In this document: piece by piece, positions 34,491-42,496 of the stretch
Numbering within the stretch: the first letter of the stretch is position 1
How the letters are laid out: every line of letters begins with the position of its first letter
From: an uncultured Desulfuromonas sp.
GTDB taxonomy: Bacteria; Desulfobacterota; Desulfuromonadia; Desulfuromonadales; Desulfuromonadaceae
Length of the DNA stretch: 64,000 bases
Reading direction: 5' to 3'
Assembly: GCF_963676955.1 (NCBI RefSeq)
Contig: NZ_OY781461.1
Location: 72,001 to 136,000, forward strand
The notes under the pieces: model-generated
The model's database searches: none
What the model was told of the DNA's origin: nothing
What the model saw: only the letters and a program-made list of their open reading frames with translations
Program-made: the position numbers and the translations under genes

Positions 34491-35249
34491 ATGACAGAGT
34501 TCACCAAGATAAAACCTGAGCCCGGCCACTTCTACGCCGTAGGCATCGGCCCCGGCTCCCCGGACCTGCTCACCCTGCGCGCGGCACGCCTGGTCGAACA
34601 CTGCGACGTGATCCTGTCGCCCCAGGCCAAAACCGCCACCAAAAGCCTCGCCCTCGAAGCGGTGCGCCCGTTCCTCACCGACCAAGAGGTCATTGTCCTC
34701 AGCTACCCCATGGAGCGCAACGATCAGAAAACCCGCCAGCGCTGGCAGCAACTGGCCGACGATGTGGTGCAGCGCTGCGCAAACGGGCAATCCGTGGTCC
34801 AGGTGACCCTTGGCGATCCGCTGATCTTTGCCACCAGCTCTTATCTGTTGCAGGCTCTGGCTGACCAGATGCCCACCGACCACCTGCACGTGGTACCGGG
34901 CATCAGCGCCTTTCAAACCTCGGCCAGCCGCTTTGCCGAAGTGCTGACCCTGCAGGAAGACCGCCTGACCCTGATGTCCGCCACCAACCTCGACGCCGTG
35001 GCCCAGGCCCTCGACCACTGCGAAACCCTGGTGCTCTACAAAGCGGGCGGCTGCATCGACGCGCTGATGGACCTGTTGCGCCAGCGCAACCTGCTCAGCC
35101 AGGCACGACTGGTGAGCTGCGGTGAACAGGGCGACCACGAACTACTGGTTGACGACCTCAGCCAATGGACCATGACGCCGTTAAGCTACATGACCACCTT
35201 GATCGTCAAAATCGGCCAACGCGGCTGGCAGGAGAACGCTGCGTCATGA
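34491..35249 (+). CDS. CbiL-like tetrapyrrole (C-20) methyltransferase, divergent paralogue
   Basis: A 252-residue SAM-dependent tetrapyrrole methylase: N-terminal AVGIGPGSPDLLTLRAARL, central VTLGDPLIFATSSYLL, HVVPGISAFQTSASRF and a C-terminal LIVKIGQRGW. Overall it is nearest to cobalt-factor II C-20 methyltransferase (CbiL), but LYKAGGCIDAL replaces the usual MK-G-R segment. The window has a second, more typical CbiL at 36957, so this copy may act on another intermediate. It starts a block overlapping cbiD (ATGA). Confidence 0.8.
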   Translation: MTEFTKIKPEPGHFYAVGIGPGSPDLLTLRAARLVEHCDVILSPQAKTATKSLALEAVRPFLTDQEVIVLSYPMERNDQKTRQRWQQLADDVVQRCANGQSVVQVTLGDPLIFATSSYLLQALADQMPTDHLHVVPGISAFQTSASRFAEVLTLQEDRLTLMSATNLDAVAQALDHCETLVLYKAGGCIDALMDLLRQRNLLSQARLVSCGEQGDHELLVDDLSQWTMTPLSYMTTLIVKIGQRGWQENAAS

Positions 35250-36331
35250 GCGCCGCGCTGAAGGGTGGCATCACCACCGGCAGTTGCGCGGCTCTGGCCG
35301 CCAAGGCTGCGGCCTTGTTGCTGTTCCGCCATGAGCGGGTAGAACAGGTGGAGATTCCGCTGCCCGACGGCAGCCGTCTGACGTGGACAGTGGCTTCGCT
35401 GGAGCGGAGCACTGACAGCGCAGAGGCGAGTATTATCAAGGATGCCGGTGACGATCCTGACGTCACCCATGGCGCACGAATTCGTGTACGCGTGACGCCA
35501 AGCCGTGGCACGGAGGTCATCTTCCGCGCCGGTCCCGGCGTCGGCATTGTCACCCTGCCCGGCCTGGCTCTAGCCGTGGGTGAAGCCGCCATCAATCCGG
35601 TACCGCGCACCATGATCACAGCGGCCATTCGCGAAGTGACCGATCACGGCGTCATGGTCACCGTGGCCGTGGACGGCGGCGAAGAGCTGGCCGCAAAAAC
35701 CTTCAATCCCAAGCTCGGCATTGAAGGCGGCATCTCCATCATCGGCACCAGCGGCCGGGTGCGCCCGTTCAGCGCCCCGGCCCTGCAACAGTCACTCAAA
35801 TGCGCCCTCGACATCTGCATCGCCGGCCACACCACCGCCCCGGTGTTTGTGCCGGGGAATATGGGCCGCGCTGCCGCCCTGCGCGCCTTCCACCTCAAAA
35901 CCCAGCAGGTAGTGGAGGTGAGCAACGAATGGGGCTACATGTTGGAACAGGCACAGCAACAGCCGTTTACGGCACTGCTGATGCTCGGTCATCCCGGCAA
36001 GCTGGCTAAACTGGCCATGGGCCAGTGGAACACCCACTCCAGTCAATCCGACAGTGCCGTGCCGTTTGTTACGGATCTGGCCCGCCAGGTGGTGCATCGG
36101 CCTCTAATGGACGCCACCACCGTTGAAGGGGTGTTGATGGAGACCCTGACCGCGCCGCAGCGTCGCCGGGTTGCGGATCGCCTCGCCGAGGCCATTCAGC
36201 GCAACACCGCTGAGACCTTTCCCGCCTGCTGGCAGCCACAGGTGGTGTTGATCAATCTCAAGGGCGACATTCTCGGCAGCGCCGGAAATCTGCTGCCCTG
36301 GCTGCCCCATCCCGAGGAGGTGAGTGTATGA
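35246..36331 (+). CDS. cbiD: Cobalt-precorrin-5B C1-methyltransferase
   Basis: CbiD methylates C-1 in the anaerobic B12 route. The 361-residue product has the N-terminal GGITTGSCAALAAKAAALLL, PGVGIVTLPGLALAVGEAAI-like segment (split by VGIVTLPGL), NPVPRTMI, GTSGRVRPFS and the C-terminal LINLKGDILGS. The start at ATG 35246 overlaps the preceding stop, and its own stop overlaps cbiE. Confidence 0.95.
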   Translation: MSAALKGGITTGSCAALAAKAAALLLFRHERVEQVEIPLPDGSRLTWTVASLERSTDSAEASIIKDAGDDPDVTHGARIRVRVTPSRGTEVIFRAGPGVGIVTLPGLALAVGEAAINPVPRTMITAAIREVTDHGVMVTVAVDGGEELAAKTFNPKLGIEGGISIIGTSGRVRPFSAPALQQSLKCALDICIAGHTTAPVFVPGNMGRAAALRAFHLKTQQVVEVSNEWGYMLEQAQQQPFTALLMLGHPGKLAKLAMGQWNTHSSQSDSAVPFVTDLARQVVHRPLMDATTVEGVLMETLTAPQRRRVADRLAEAIQRNTAETFPACWQPQVVLINLKGDILGSAGNLLPWLPHPEEVSV

Positions 36332-36960
36332 TGCCGCCCATTATCATCGCCGGTTGCGGCCCCGGCCATGCCGACTACCTGACCACGGCGGTTCGCAACG
36401 CCGTGGCTGACGCCGAGGTGCTGGTCGGCGCGCGTCATCTGCTGGGGTTGTTCCCAGAGGTCGAAGCCACACGCCTGACTGTCGGGGCCGATATCCCGGC
36501 TGTGCTTGCTGCCATGGAGCAACACCGTAATCAACGCATGGTGGTGCTGGTGTCCGGCGACAGCGGCCTGTTCAGCTTAGCGCGCCGCATTCAACAGCAC
36601 TTCGGCCGCGAACAGTGCCAGATAATCCCCGGCATCAGCTCGGTGCAGGTGGCCTGCGCCCGGCTGGGCATCGACTGGAACGATCTGCGCATCGTCAGTG
36701 CCCATGGCCGTGCACCCGAAGCCACGGTTGATGAGCTGCGCCAGTGGCACAAAATCGCCATCCTCGCCGGTACCCGCGCCGCCACCGAGTGGGCCGCCGA
36801 CCTGCTGGAAGCATTGGGCGCGAAGTATCGGGCCATGGTGTGCGAAAACCTCACCCTGGCCGAAGAGAAAATTCACCCATGCGACGCTGCAACCTTACGT
36901 CAGGCCAGCTTGGCGTCGCGCACCATCATTATGCTGCTGCATCAGGAGGTGACACTATGA
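36328..36960 (+). CDS. cbiE: Cobalt-precorrin-7 C5-methyltransferase
   Basis: A 210-residue tetrapyrrole methylase of CbiE type: IIIAGCGPGHADYLT, VLVGARHLLGLFP, MVVLVSGDSGLFSLARRI, IIPGISSVQVACARLGIDW and SAHGR. It is the length of stand-alone CbiE; the decarboxylating CbiT partner, often fused or adjacent, is not present in the window. Overlaps cbiD upstream and cbiL downstream. Confidence 0.94.
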   Translation: MMPPIIIAGCGPGHADYLTTAVRNAVADAEVLVGARHLLGLFPEVEATRLTVGADIPAVLAAMEQHRNQRMVVLVSGDSGLFSLARRIQQHFGREQCQIIPGISSVQVACARLGIDWNDLRIVSAHGRAPEATVDELRQWHKIAILAGTRAATEWAADLLEALGAKYRAMVCENLTLAEEKIHPCDAATLRQASLASRTIIMLLHQEVTL

Positions 36961-37694
36961 CCCAGCCGCAACAGGGAACATTTTACGGCGTCGGCGTCGG
37001 TCCCGGCGACCCGGAACTGCTCACCCTCAAGGCGGTGAGCGTACTGAACCAGTGCGACGCCATTTACGTGCCGACCTCGCGGCTCAGTCGTCAGACTTAT
37101 GTCGCCGACATCGCCGCCAGCCATGCGTCGGCGGATTGTGCCATCGTGCCGGTGACCTTCTCCCTGGCCGATCACGCCGCCACGCGTCAGCAGCACTGGC
37201 ATGAAACCGCGCAGGAGATCGCCGGTCGGTTGCAGGCCGGGCAGGATGTGGCTCTGGTTACGCTGGGCGATGCGCTGCTCTACTCGACGTACATTTACCT
37301 GCTGCGCGCCCTGTATGCGGTGTTTCCGCAGGCCAAGGTTGAAACGGTGCCGGGCATCAGCGCCGTCAGCGCTGTTGCCGCCCTCACCTGCTGCCCGCTT
37401 GGTGAAGGGGAGCAGCCGTTGACCATTATTCCGGCGGCGAATGATTTGGAGAAGCTGCGGGAGTTGATTACTTCGGGCAGTGGCGTGGCTATCATGAAAA
37501 TTGGCCGTCGTCTGTCACAGTTGATTGAGCTGCTTGATCAGTGCGAGGCTGTGGAGCGCAGTGTGTTCGTTGCACGTGCTGGGTTGCCGGAGCAACGGGT
37601 TGAAGTGGATCTGAAGCAATTGCGCGATGAGCCAGCCGATACCGGGCATTTGTCGGTGATTTTGGTTGCGCCCAAATGTGAAGAGGAAAAATGA
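36957..37694 (+). CDS. cbiL: Cobalt-factor II C20-methyltransferase
   Basis: A 245-residue CbiL. It has GVGVGPGDPELLTLKAV, VTLGDALLYSTYIYLLRAL, ETVPGISAVSAVAA and IMKIGRRLSQLIELL, which match the family better than the copy at 34491. ATG 36957 overlaps the cbiE stop; the longer frame from 36744 is a shadow of cbiE. It is the last gene before the repeat module holding the IS1111-type element. Confidence 0.92.
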   Translation: MTQPQQGTFYGVGVGPGDPELLTLKAVSVLNQCDAIYVPTSRLSRQTYVADIAASHASADCAIVPVTFSLADHAATRQQHWHETAQEIAGRLQAGQDVALVTLGDALLYSTYIYLLRALYAVFPQAKVETVPGISAVSAVAALTCCPLGEGEQPLTIIPAANDLEKLRELITSGSGVAIMKIGRRLSQLIELLDQCEAVERSVFVARAGLPEQRVEVDLKQLRDEPADTGHLSVILVAPKCEEEK

Positions 37695-37699
37695 GCCAA

Positions 37700-37903
37700 C
37701 AGCTCGCAATGCACCCAAAGCCCTCCCGTACTGTAGCGCCGAACGCAAGGAGCGTCGCCGTGATGGTCGTCGGCAACTGTCTGAGCGTCAGCGAGTTTTG
37801 CCGACATCACGGCGTAAGCGCCTGGAGAGAGGGAACCTGAAAGACGCGAAGCCCGGGAGTCGATTTTGCGTTACTTTTGTCGACGCAAAAGTGACCTGAT
37901 GAG
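37700..37903 (-). repeat. Repeat module in reverse orientation, left of the IS1111-type element
   Basis: Reads as the complement of the 31098-31270 region. It holds the long hairpin CGCCGTGAT/ATCACGGCG and the GTTACTTTTG/CAAAAGTGAC hairpin around TCGACG (37870-37895). Compared with the other copies, stem changes are again paired. No gene. Confidence 0.7.
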
Positions 37904-37991
37904 ATGGTCTCCCCCCGCTTTCAAAATACGGCATCTATGTGCCAAGATGGGTTATCACTATCCATCAACGAAATGCGAGGAGGAGACCACC

Positions 37992-39017
37992 ATGAAGATT
38001 AGTACAGTCGGGCTGGACTTGGCAAAGAATGTTTTCCATGTTGTCGGCTTTGATCACGCTGGCAAGCAGGTCATGAAACGGATGTTGCGCCGTCATCAAG
38101 TCGCTGAGTTTTTTGTTAAGCTGCCAATCTGTACTATCGCCATGGAAGCTTGTGCCGGTTGTCACTACTGGGCGCGTAAGCTGATGGAGATGGGACACGA
38201 GGTTAAAGTGATCCCACCTCAGTATGTCAAACCCTACTTGCGGGGCAACAAGAATGACTATAACGATGCCTGTGCCATTGCCGAAGCGGCGACTCGGCCG
38301 ACCATGCCTAACGTTGCGGTGAAGACAGTGCAACAGCAAGAGATGCAGGCGCTGCATAGGTTGCGCTCCAGAATGGTCAAGGAACGTACAGCATTGGGCA
38401 ACAGTCTTCGCGGGCTCTTGGCTGAGTTCGGATTGATCATACCTCAAGGGGGCAGTGCGCTTCGCCGTGGTATTCCTGCCATACTGGAAGACGCTGACAA
38501 CGGTTTGAGTGATTCGTTTCGGTCGGTCGTGGCGCGCAGCTATGAGCACTTTGTCGCTTTGGATGATCAGATCGATTTTTACACCCAGCAGCTCAGTCAA
38601 CTCAGTCGAAGCGATGAAGCCTGTGTCCGGCTGCAAACGGTTCCAGGATTTGGTCCCATTGTCGCCAGTGCCTTTCGTAGCGCAGTCGGAGACGGCCGAG
38701 ACTACAAACGAGGCCGAGATGTCTCCGCATCATTGGGTCTGGTGCCACGGCAACATAGCAGCGGCGGCAAACAGAATTTACTCGGCATCAGCAAGCGCGG
38801 AGATCGCTACTTACGCAGTTTGCTTGTGCATGGCGCCCGAGCCGTTGTGGCCTATGCCGCAGGAAAGGATGATCCGTTAAGTCGCTGGATCAATCGAATA
38901 CGCTTAGAACGCGGTGCCAACAAGGCCGCAGTGGCTTTGGCCAATAAGATGGCCCGCATCGGGTGGGCGATCCTGAAAAATGGCAGTCGTTACCAATCCA
39001 GTCAAGCGGCAAGCTAA
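37992..39017 (+). CDS. IS110/IS1111-family DEDD transposase
   Basis: A 341-residue recombinase. The RuvC-like DEDD residues are seen in TVGLDLAKNVF, IAMEACAG and KNDYNDACAIAEA. The C-terminal Tnp_20 domain has VPGFGPIVASAF and LGLVPRQHSSGGKQNLLGIS with the conserved Ser. ATG 37992 follows GAGGAGA; a longer frame from 37866 crosses the left inverted repeat. Intact. Confidence 0.95.
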   Translation: MKISTVGLDLAKNVFHVVGFDHAGKQVMKRMLRRHQVAEFFVKLPICTIAMEACAGCHYWARKLMEMGHEVKVIPPQYVKPYLRGNKNDYNDACAIAEAATRPTMPNVAVKTVQQQEMQALHRLRSRMVKERTALGNSLRGLLAEFGLIIPQGGSALRRGIPAILEDADNGLSDSFRSVVARSYEHFVALDDQIDFYTQQLSQLSRSDEACVRLQTVPGFGPIVASAFRSAVGDGRDYKRGRDVSASLGLVPRQHSSGGKQNLLGISKRGDRYLRSLLVHGARAVVAYAAGKDDPLSRWINRIRLERGANKAAVALANKMARIGWAILKNGSRYQSSQAAS

Positions 39018-39288
39018 CAGCGAGAAAAAACAGGAGTAAAAAATAGATTCACCCCGCCAGACAGTGCGACAGCTTACTAACGAGCGATGACAAAACAGGT
39101 TAGACCGGCGCATTTAAAACCAGACCACACGTCAGGCACGAGATGCCGATGGCCCGATAAGGAGAATGCGCGCGGACTTCATCAAGGCCCGAGAGAATAG
39201 AATCTCTCACCATGAGGCCGGATATACGACCGCAACCCTGCCTTTGTCATCAACGTTACTTTGCTGTTGCAAAATGGGGGGAGACCAT
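39018..39288 (+). ncRNA. Candidate guide (seekRNA/bridge RNA) region of the IS1111-type element
   Basis: In IS1111-group elements a non-coding RNA that pairs with target and donor DNA is encoded in the long end after the transposase. The 271 bases here have no ORF of note and match that position. RNA limits and loops were not resolved by eye. Confidence 0.45.
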
Positions 39289-39411
39289 ATACGACGTGTG
39301 GGCGCGGAAGCCCACGTCATGTGCGTACCAACTACGAGTACGGATGCGGTTCGCCGGAGCAAGAAGCTCAAACACAGCGAACCACTAAGAACACAATAAA
39401 AGGAGAAACCC
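39289..39411. repeat. Right part of the interrupted repeat module and cbiF leader
   Basis: Bases 39291-39330 hold GACGTGTGGGCGCGGAAGCC and CACGTCATGTGCGTACC, the complement of the module at 24318. The rest leads into cbiF, whose ribosome site is AAAGGAG just before ATG 39412. Confidence 0.7.
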
Positions 39412-40179
39412 ATGAAAGTCATCTTCGTCGGCGCCGGTCCCGGCGACCCGGACCTGCTCACCGTTAAGGCTCAGCGCCTGTTGCGCCAGTGCCTCATCTG
39501 CGTCTATGCCGGATCGCTGGTCAGCCCAGAGGTGGTGGGTCTGGTCCCGGAGGACGCCGAACTGCACGACTCCGCCTCCATGACTCTGGAGCAGATCGAG
39601 GCGGTGTTTGTCAGCGGCCAGCAACAGGATATCGACGTCATCCGTCTGCACACCGGCGACCCTGCCATCTACGGTGCCATCCGCGAGCAGATGAACGTGC
39701 TCGACCGCCTCGGCATCGACTACGAGGTGGTGCCCGGCGTCAGCTCTTTTCAGGCGGCGGCTGCCGCGCTCAAGACCGAGCTGACCGCACCGGAGATCGC
39801 CCAGACCATCATCCTCAGCCGCACCTCAGGGCGCACGCCCATGCCTGCCAAGCAGGAACTGGCCGAACTGGCGCGCACCGAATCGACCCTGTGCCTGTTT
39901 TTGTCGGTGCACAAGCTGGCCACGGTGGTCGATGAGCTAATCCCCTATTACGGCGCGGACTGCCCCATCGGCGTCATCTTCCGTGCCAGTTGGCCCGATG
40001 AGGTGATCGTCCAAGGCACTCTGACGGACATCGCACCCAAGGTGGCGGAGGCGGGCATTACCAAGACGGCCATGATCATTGTCGGCCCCGCATTGTCTCG
40101 CGACATCCCGGTGTCGAAACTCTATCACCGCCACTTCAGCCACGGCTATCGCGATGCCGACGATGGAGCCGGGTCATGA
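39412..40179 (+). CDS. cbiF: Cobalt-precorrin-4 C11-methyltransferase
   Basis: A 255-residue tetrapyrrole methylase with CbiF signatures: IFVGAGPGDPDLLTVKA, CVYAGSLVSPEVV, LHTGDPAIYGAIREQM, VPGVSSFQAAAAAL, LSRTSGRTPMP and VIFRASWPDE. It methylates C-11 before ring contraction products are opened by CbiG. Starts the last cobalamin block and overlaps cbiG (ATGA). Confidence 0.96.
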   Translation: MKVIFVGAGPGDPDLLTVKAQRLLRQCLICVYAGSLVSPEVVGLVPEDAELHDSASMTLEQIEAVFVSGQQQDIDVIRLHTGDPAIYGAIREQMNVLDRLGIDYEVVPGVSSFQAAAAALKTELTAPEIAQTIILSRTSGRTPMPAKQELAELARTESTLCLFLSVHKLATVVDELIPYYGADCPIGVIFRASWPDEVIVQGTLTDIAPKVAEAGITKTAMIIVGPALSRDIPVSKLYHRHFSHGYRDADDGAGS

Positions 40180-40955
40180 CCACGGCGGTGATCACCTTTT
40201 CTCCGCAGGGTCTCAAGGTGATGCAGCGCATTGCCGCCCACATGGCCGTGGATCAATATCTGCATCAGGCCATTGCGGCCCCGCCCGGCGTGACGTCGTT
40301 TGAGCGGGTCGTCGCTCTGACCGGTGAAATTTTCAGCCGTTACGACGGCTTGGTCTATGTGGCACCGTGCGGCGTGGTGGTGCGCGCCATTGCCCCGCTG
40401 GTCGACAGCAAGTTGCGCGATCCGGCCGTGGTGTGCCTCGATGTCGGCGCGCGTCACGCAATGAGCGTGCTCAGCGGTCATGAGGGTGGCGCCAATGATC
40501 TGGCCATTGCCGTGGCGAATGTCACCGGCGCGGAACCGGTGATCTCCACCACCACCGAGGCGGTCAAGGATCTCATCGTCGGCATCGGCTGCCGCAAAGG
40601 CAAAAGCGCCGCCGATATTATCCACACTGTCACCACGGCCCTGGCCGGGCTGGCTCTGCCGCTGGAGCGGGTGCGCTTTCTCGCCACGGCCGATGTCAAA
40701 GCTGAGGAGGCCGGGCTGCTGGAGGCGGCGGCGCAACTCAACATCCCGCTTCGGGTGATCGACTCCGACCTGATCCGCCACAGCACGCGGCCGTTCGGCC
40801 ATTCGGAGTTTGTCGCCAGTCACGTACAACTGCCCGCGGTGAGTGAACCCGCGGCCCTACTCGCAGGACGGAGGACGTCATTACTACTTCAGAAAACAGC
40901 CTTCAACGGCATCACCATCGCCATTGCCCGGGAAAACTGTCCCTCGTTGGCTTAG
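40176..40955 (+). CDS. cbiG: Cobalt-precorrin 5A hydrolase
   Basis: CbiG opens the delta-lactone and releases acetaldehyde. The 259-residue product is compact but has the N-terminal domain (VYVAPCGVVVRAIAPLV, SGHEGGANDLAIAVA) and the C-terminal CbiG domain (VGIGCRKGKSA, TADVKAEEAGLLEAA). The 3' end overlaps cbiH by about 76 bases in another frame. Ends at TAG 40953-40955. Confidence 0.94.
   Translation: MTTAVITFSPQGLKVMQRIAAHMAVDQYLHQAIAAPPGVTSFERVVALTGEIFSRYDGLVYVAPCGVVVRAIAPLVDSKLRDPAVVCLDVGARHAMSVLSGHEGGANDLAIAVANVTGAEPVISTTTEAVKDLIVGIGCRKGKSAADIIHTVTTALAGLALPLERVRFLATADVKAEEAGLLEAAAQLNIPLRVIDSDLIRHSTRPFGHSEFVASHVQLPAVSEPAALLAGRRTSLLLQKTAFNGITIAIARENCPSLA
40870..40882 (+). promoter_or_regulatory. 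Shine-Dalgarno GGAGGA with ATT initiation codon for cbiH
   Basis: GGAGGA at 40870-40875 is followed by CGTC and ATT. No other Shine-Dalgarno-like sequence occurs before the conserved cbiH N-terminus. An ATG-to-ATT sequence error would look the same. Confidence 0.6.
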
Positions 40956-41680
40956 GCCCCGGCAGCATCGCCGACCGCACCGCCCGCGCTACCGCGGCCA
41001 TTTGCGCCAGTGAGGTGATCGTCGGTTACGGCCCTTATGTGGACAGCATTGCCGATTTGATCACGGATCAGCAGGTGATCACCTCGGGGATGATGAAAGA
41101 GTCGGAGCGCTGCCACGCCGCCCTGGATGCGGCCCGCGCCGGGAAGCGCGTGGCGCTGATTTCGTCGGGCGATGCCGGCATGTACGGGATGGCCGGGCTG
41201 GCTATGGAGATGGCGGCAGCCGATGGCGACCACATCGCCATGGAAGTGATCCCCGGCGTCACCGCGGCCAACTCGGCGGCCGCTCTGCTCGGCGCGCCAC
41301 TGATGCTCGACAGCGCCACCATCAGCCTCAGCGACCTGCTGGTGCCGTGGGAGATGATCGTCACCCGCCTCGAAGCCGTGGCCGCCGCTGATCTGGTGGT
41401 GTCGCTGTACAACCCGCGCAGCAAAAAACGGGTGATGCAGCTCGAAGAGGCAACGCGCATTTTCCGCGCCCAGCGCCCCGGCACCACGCCGGTCGGCATT
41501 GCCACAGCCGTGGGCAGCGCCGATCAGCAGGTGGTGCTCACCGACCTCGACCATCTGTTGGAGCAGGAGGTGGGCATGCGATCAGTGGTGATCATCGGCA
41601 ACGCCACCACCTGCGTATTGGATGGCCGCATGGTGACGCCGCGCGGTTACTATGGGGATAAAGATCGGGAGCAGGAATAA
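40880..41680 (+). CDS. cbiH: Cobalt-factor III C17-methyltransferase, probable ATT start
   Basis: CbiH performs C-17 methylation with ring contraction. The essential N-terminal motif GKLSLVGLGPGSIADRT is encoded at 40931-40981, upstream of the first in-frame ATG/GTG/TTG (GTG 41015), which would delete the SAM loop. The frame opens after TGA 40844-40846 and has no canonical start before the motif. ATT 40880, four bases after GGAGGA (40870-40875), would give a protein of 266 residues beginning (I)TTSENSLQ. CTG 40937 is the alternative. The remaining motifs are normal (VGYGPYVD, SSGDAGMYGMAG, VVSLYNPRSKKR). Confidence 0.88.
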   Translation: MTTSENSLQRHHHRHCPGKLSLVGLGPGSIADRTARATAAICASEVIVGYGPYVDSIADLITDQQVITSGMMKESERCHAALDAARAGKRVALISSGDAGMYGMAGLAMEMAAADGDHIAMEVIPGVTAANSAAALLGAPLMLDSATISLSDLLVPWEMIVTRLEAVAAADLVVSLYNPRSKKRVMQLEEATRIFRAQRPGTTPVGIATAVGSADQQVVLTDLDHLLEQEVGMRSVVIIGNATTCVLDGRMVTPRGYYGDKDREQE

Positions 41681-41683
41681 CCC

Positions 41684-42496
41684 ATGAGCGACGCCCCCCA
41701 CATCCTGCTGCTCGGCGGCACCAGCGAAACCGCGCCTTTGGCTGTTAAACTGGCCACGGCGGGCTATCAGGTGCTGGTCTCAACGGCCACGGATGCCGAT
41801 CTCGCTGTCGGCGATCATCCGTCCATCCGCCGCCGCTGCGGTCGTATGGACCGTGACCAGCTTGCCGCGCTGATCGACCGGGAGCGGATGGCGGCGATTA
41901 TCGACGCCACCCATCCCTATGCCCGTGACGCGCATCAGGCGGCACGCGATGCGGCCGCACACAGCCAGCGCCCCTACCTTCGCTACCAGCGTCGGGCGTT
42001 GGTGGAGGCGTCCGGCAACGTGGTGACGGCCCGCGATCATGACGAGGCCGCACTCTTGGCCTGCGCCGATGGGCGGCCGGTGCTGCTCACCACCGGCTCA
42101 CGCCATCTCGCCCCCTATGTGGCGACGGCCCAGCGCCACGGCATCGCACTCTATGCCCGCATGCTGGATCATCCCGAGGCCGTGGCCGCCTGTGAGCAGG
42201 CCGGGCTGGCGGAGAACGGGCGCATCTTCGGTCGCGGCCCGTTCAGTCTGGAACAGAACCGCGCCCTGATCCGCCAGTACAACATTGGCGTGCTGGTCAC
42301 CAAGGACAGCGGCCGGGCCGGTGGCGTGGCGGAAAAGCTCGAAGCCGCCCGCCTGGAACAGTGCCGGGTGATCGTGGTGCAACGGCCCGACGAAACAACG
42401 CACAATACATTTGACGACATGGATCGGCTGGTCACGGCACTCCAGCAGTGCTGCCCGCCGATCCCAGCGGTCTTAAAAATAGGAGAAATAAAGTGA
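41684..42496 (+). CDS. cbiJ: Cobalt-precorrin-6A reductase
   Basis: A 270-residue CbiJ/CobK. It has the N-terminal ILLLGGTSETAPLA, IIDATHPYARDAHQAARDA, RYQRRALVEASGN-type segment, LLTTGSRHLAPY and LVTKDSGRAGGVAEKLEAA. It reduces the macrocycle with a nicotinamide cofactor before CbiD/E steps. It lies 3 bases after cbiH; the stop overlaps the next GTG. Confidence 0.95.
   Translation: MSDAPHILLLGGTSETAPLAVKLATAGYQVLVSTATDADLAVGDHPSIRRRCGRMDRDQLAALIDRERMAAIIDATHPYARDAHQAARDAAAHSQRPYLRYQRRALVEASGNVVTARDHDEAALLACADGRPVLLTTGSRHLAPYVATAQRHGIALYARMLDHPEAVAACEQAGLAENGRIFGRGPFSLEQNRALIRQYNIGVLVTKDSGRAGGVAEKLEAARLEQCRVIVVQRPDETTHNTFDDMDRLVTALQQCCPPIPAVLKIGEIK

Larger units (their letters stand above)
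37904..39288. mobile_element. IS110-family (IS1111 group) insertion sequence
   Basis: A 1385-bp element bounded by inverted ATGGTCTCCCCCC (37904-37916) and GGGGGGAGACCAT (39276-39288). Subterminal inverted repeats are typical of the IS1111 group, so the true tips may lie a few bases outside. It has a short left end (88 bases) and a long non-coding right end (271 bases). The flanks belong to one interrupted repeat module. Confidence 0.85.
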
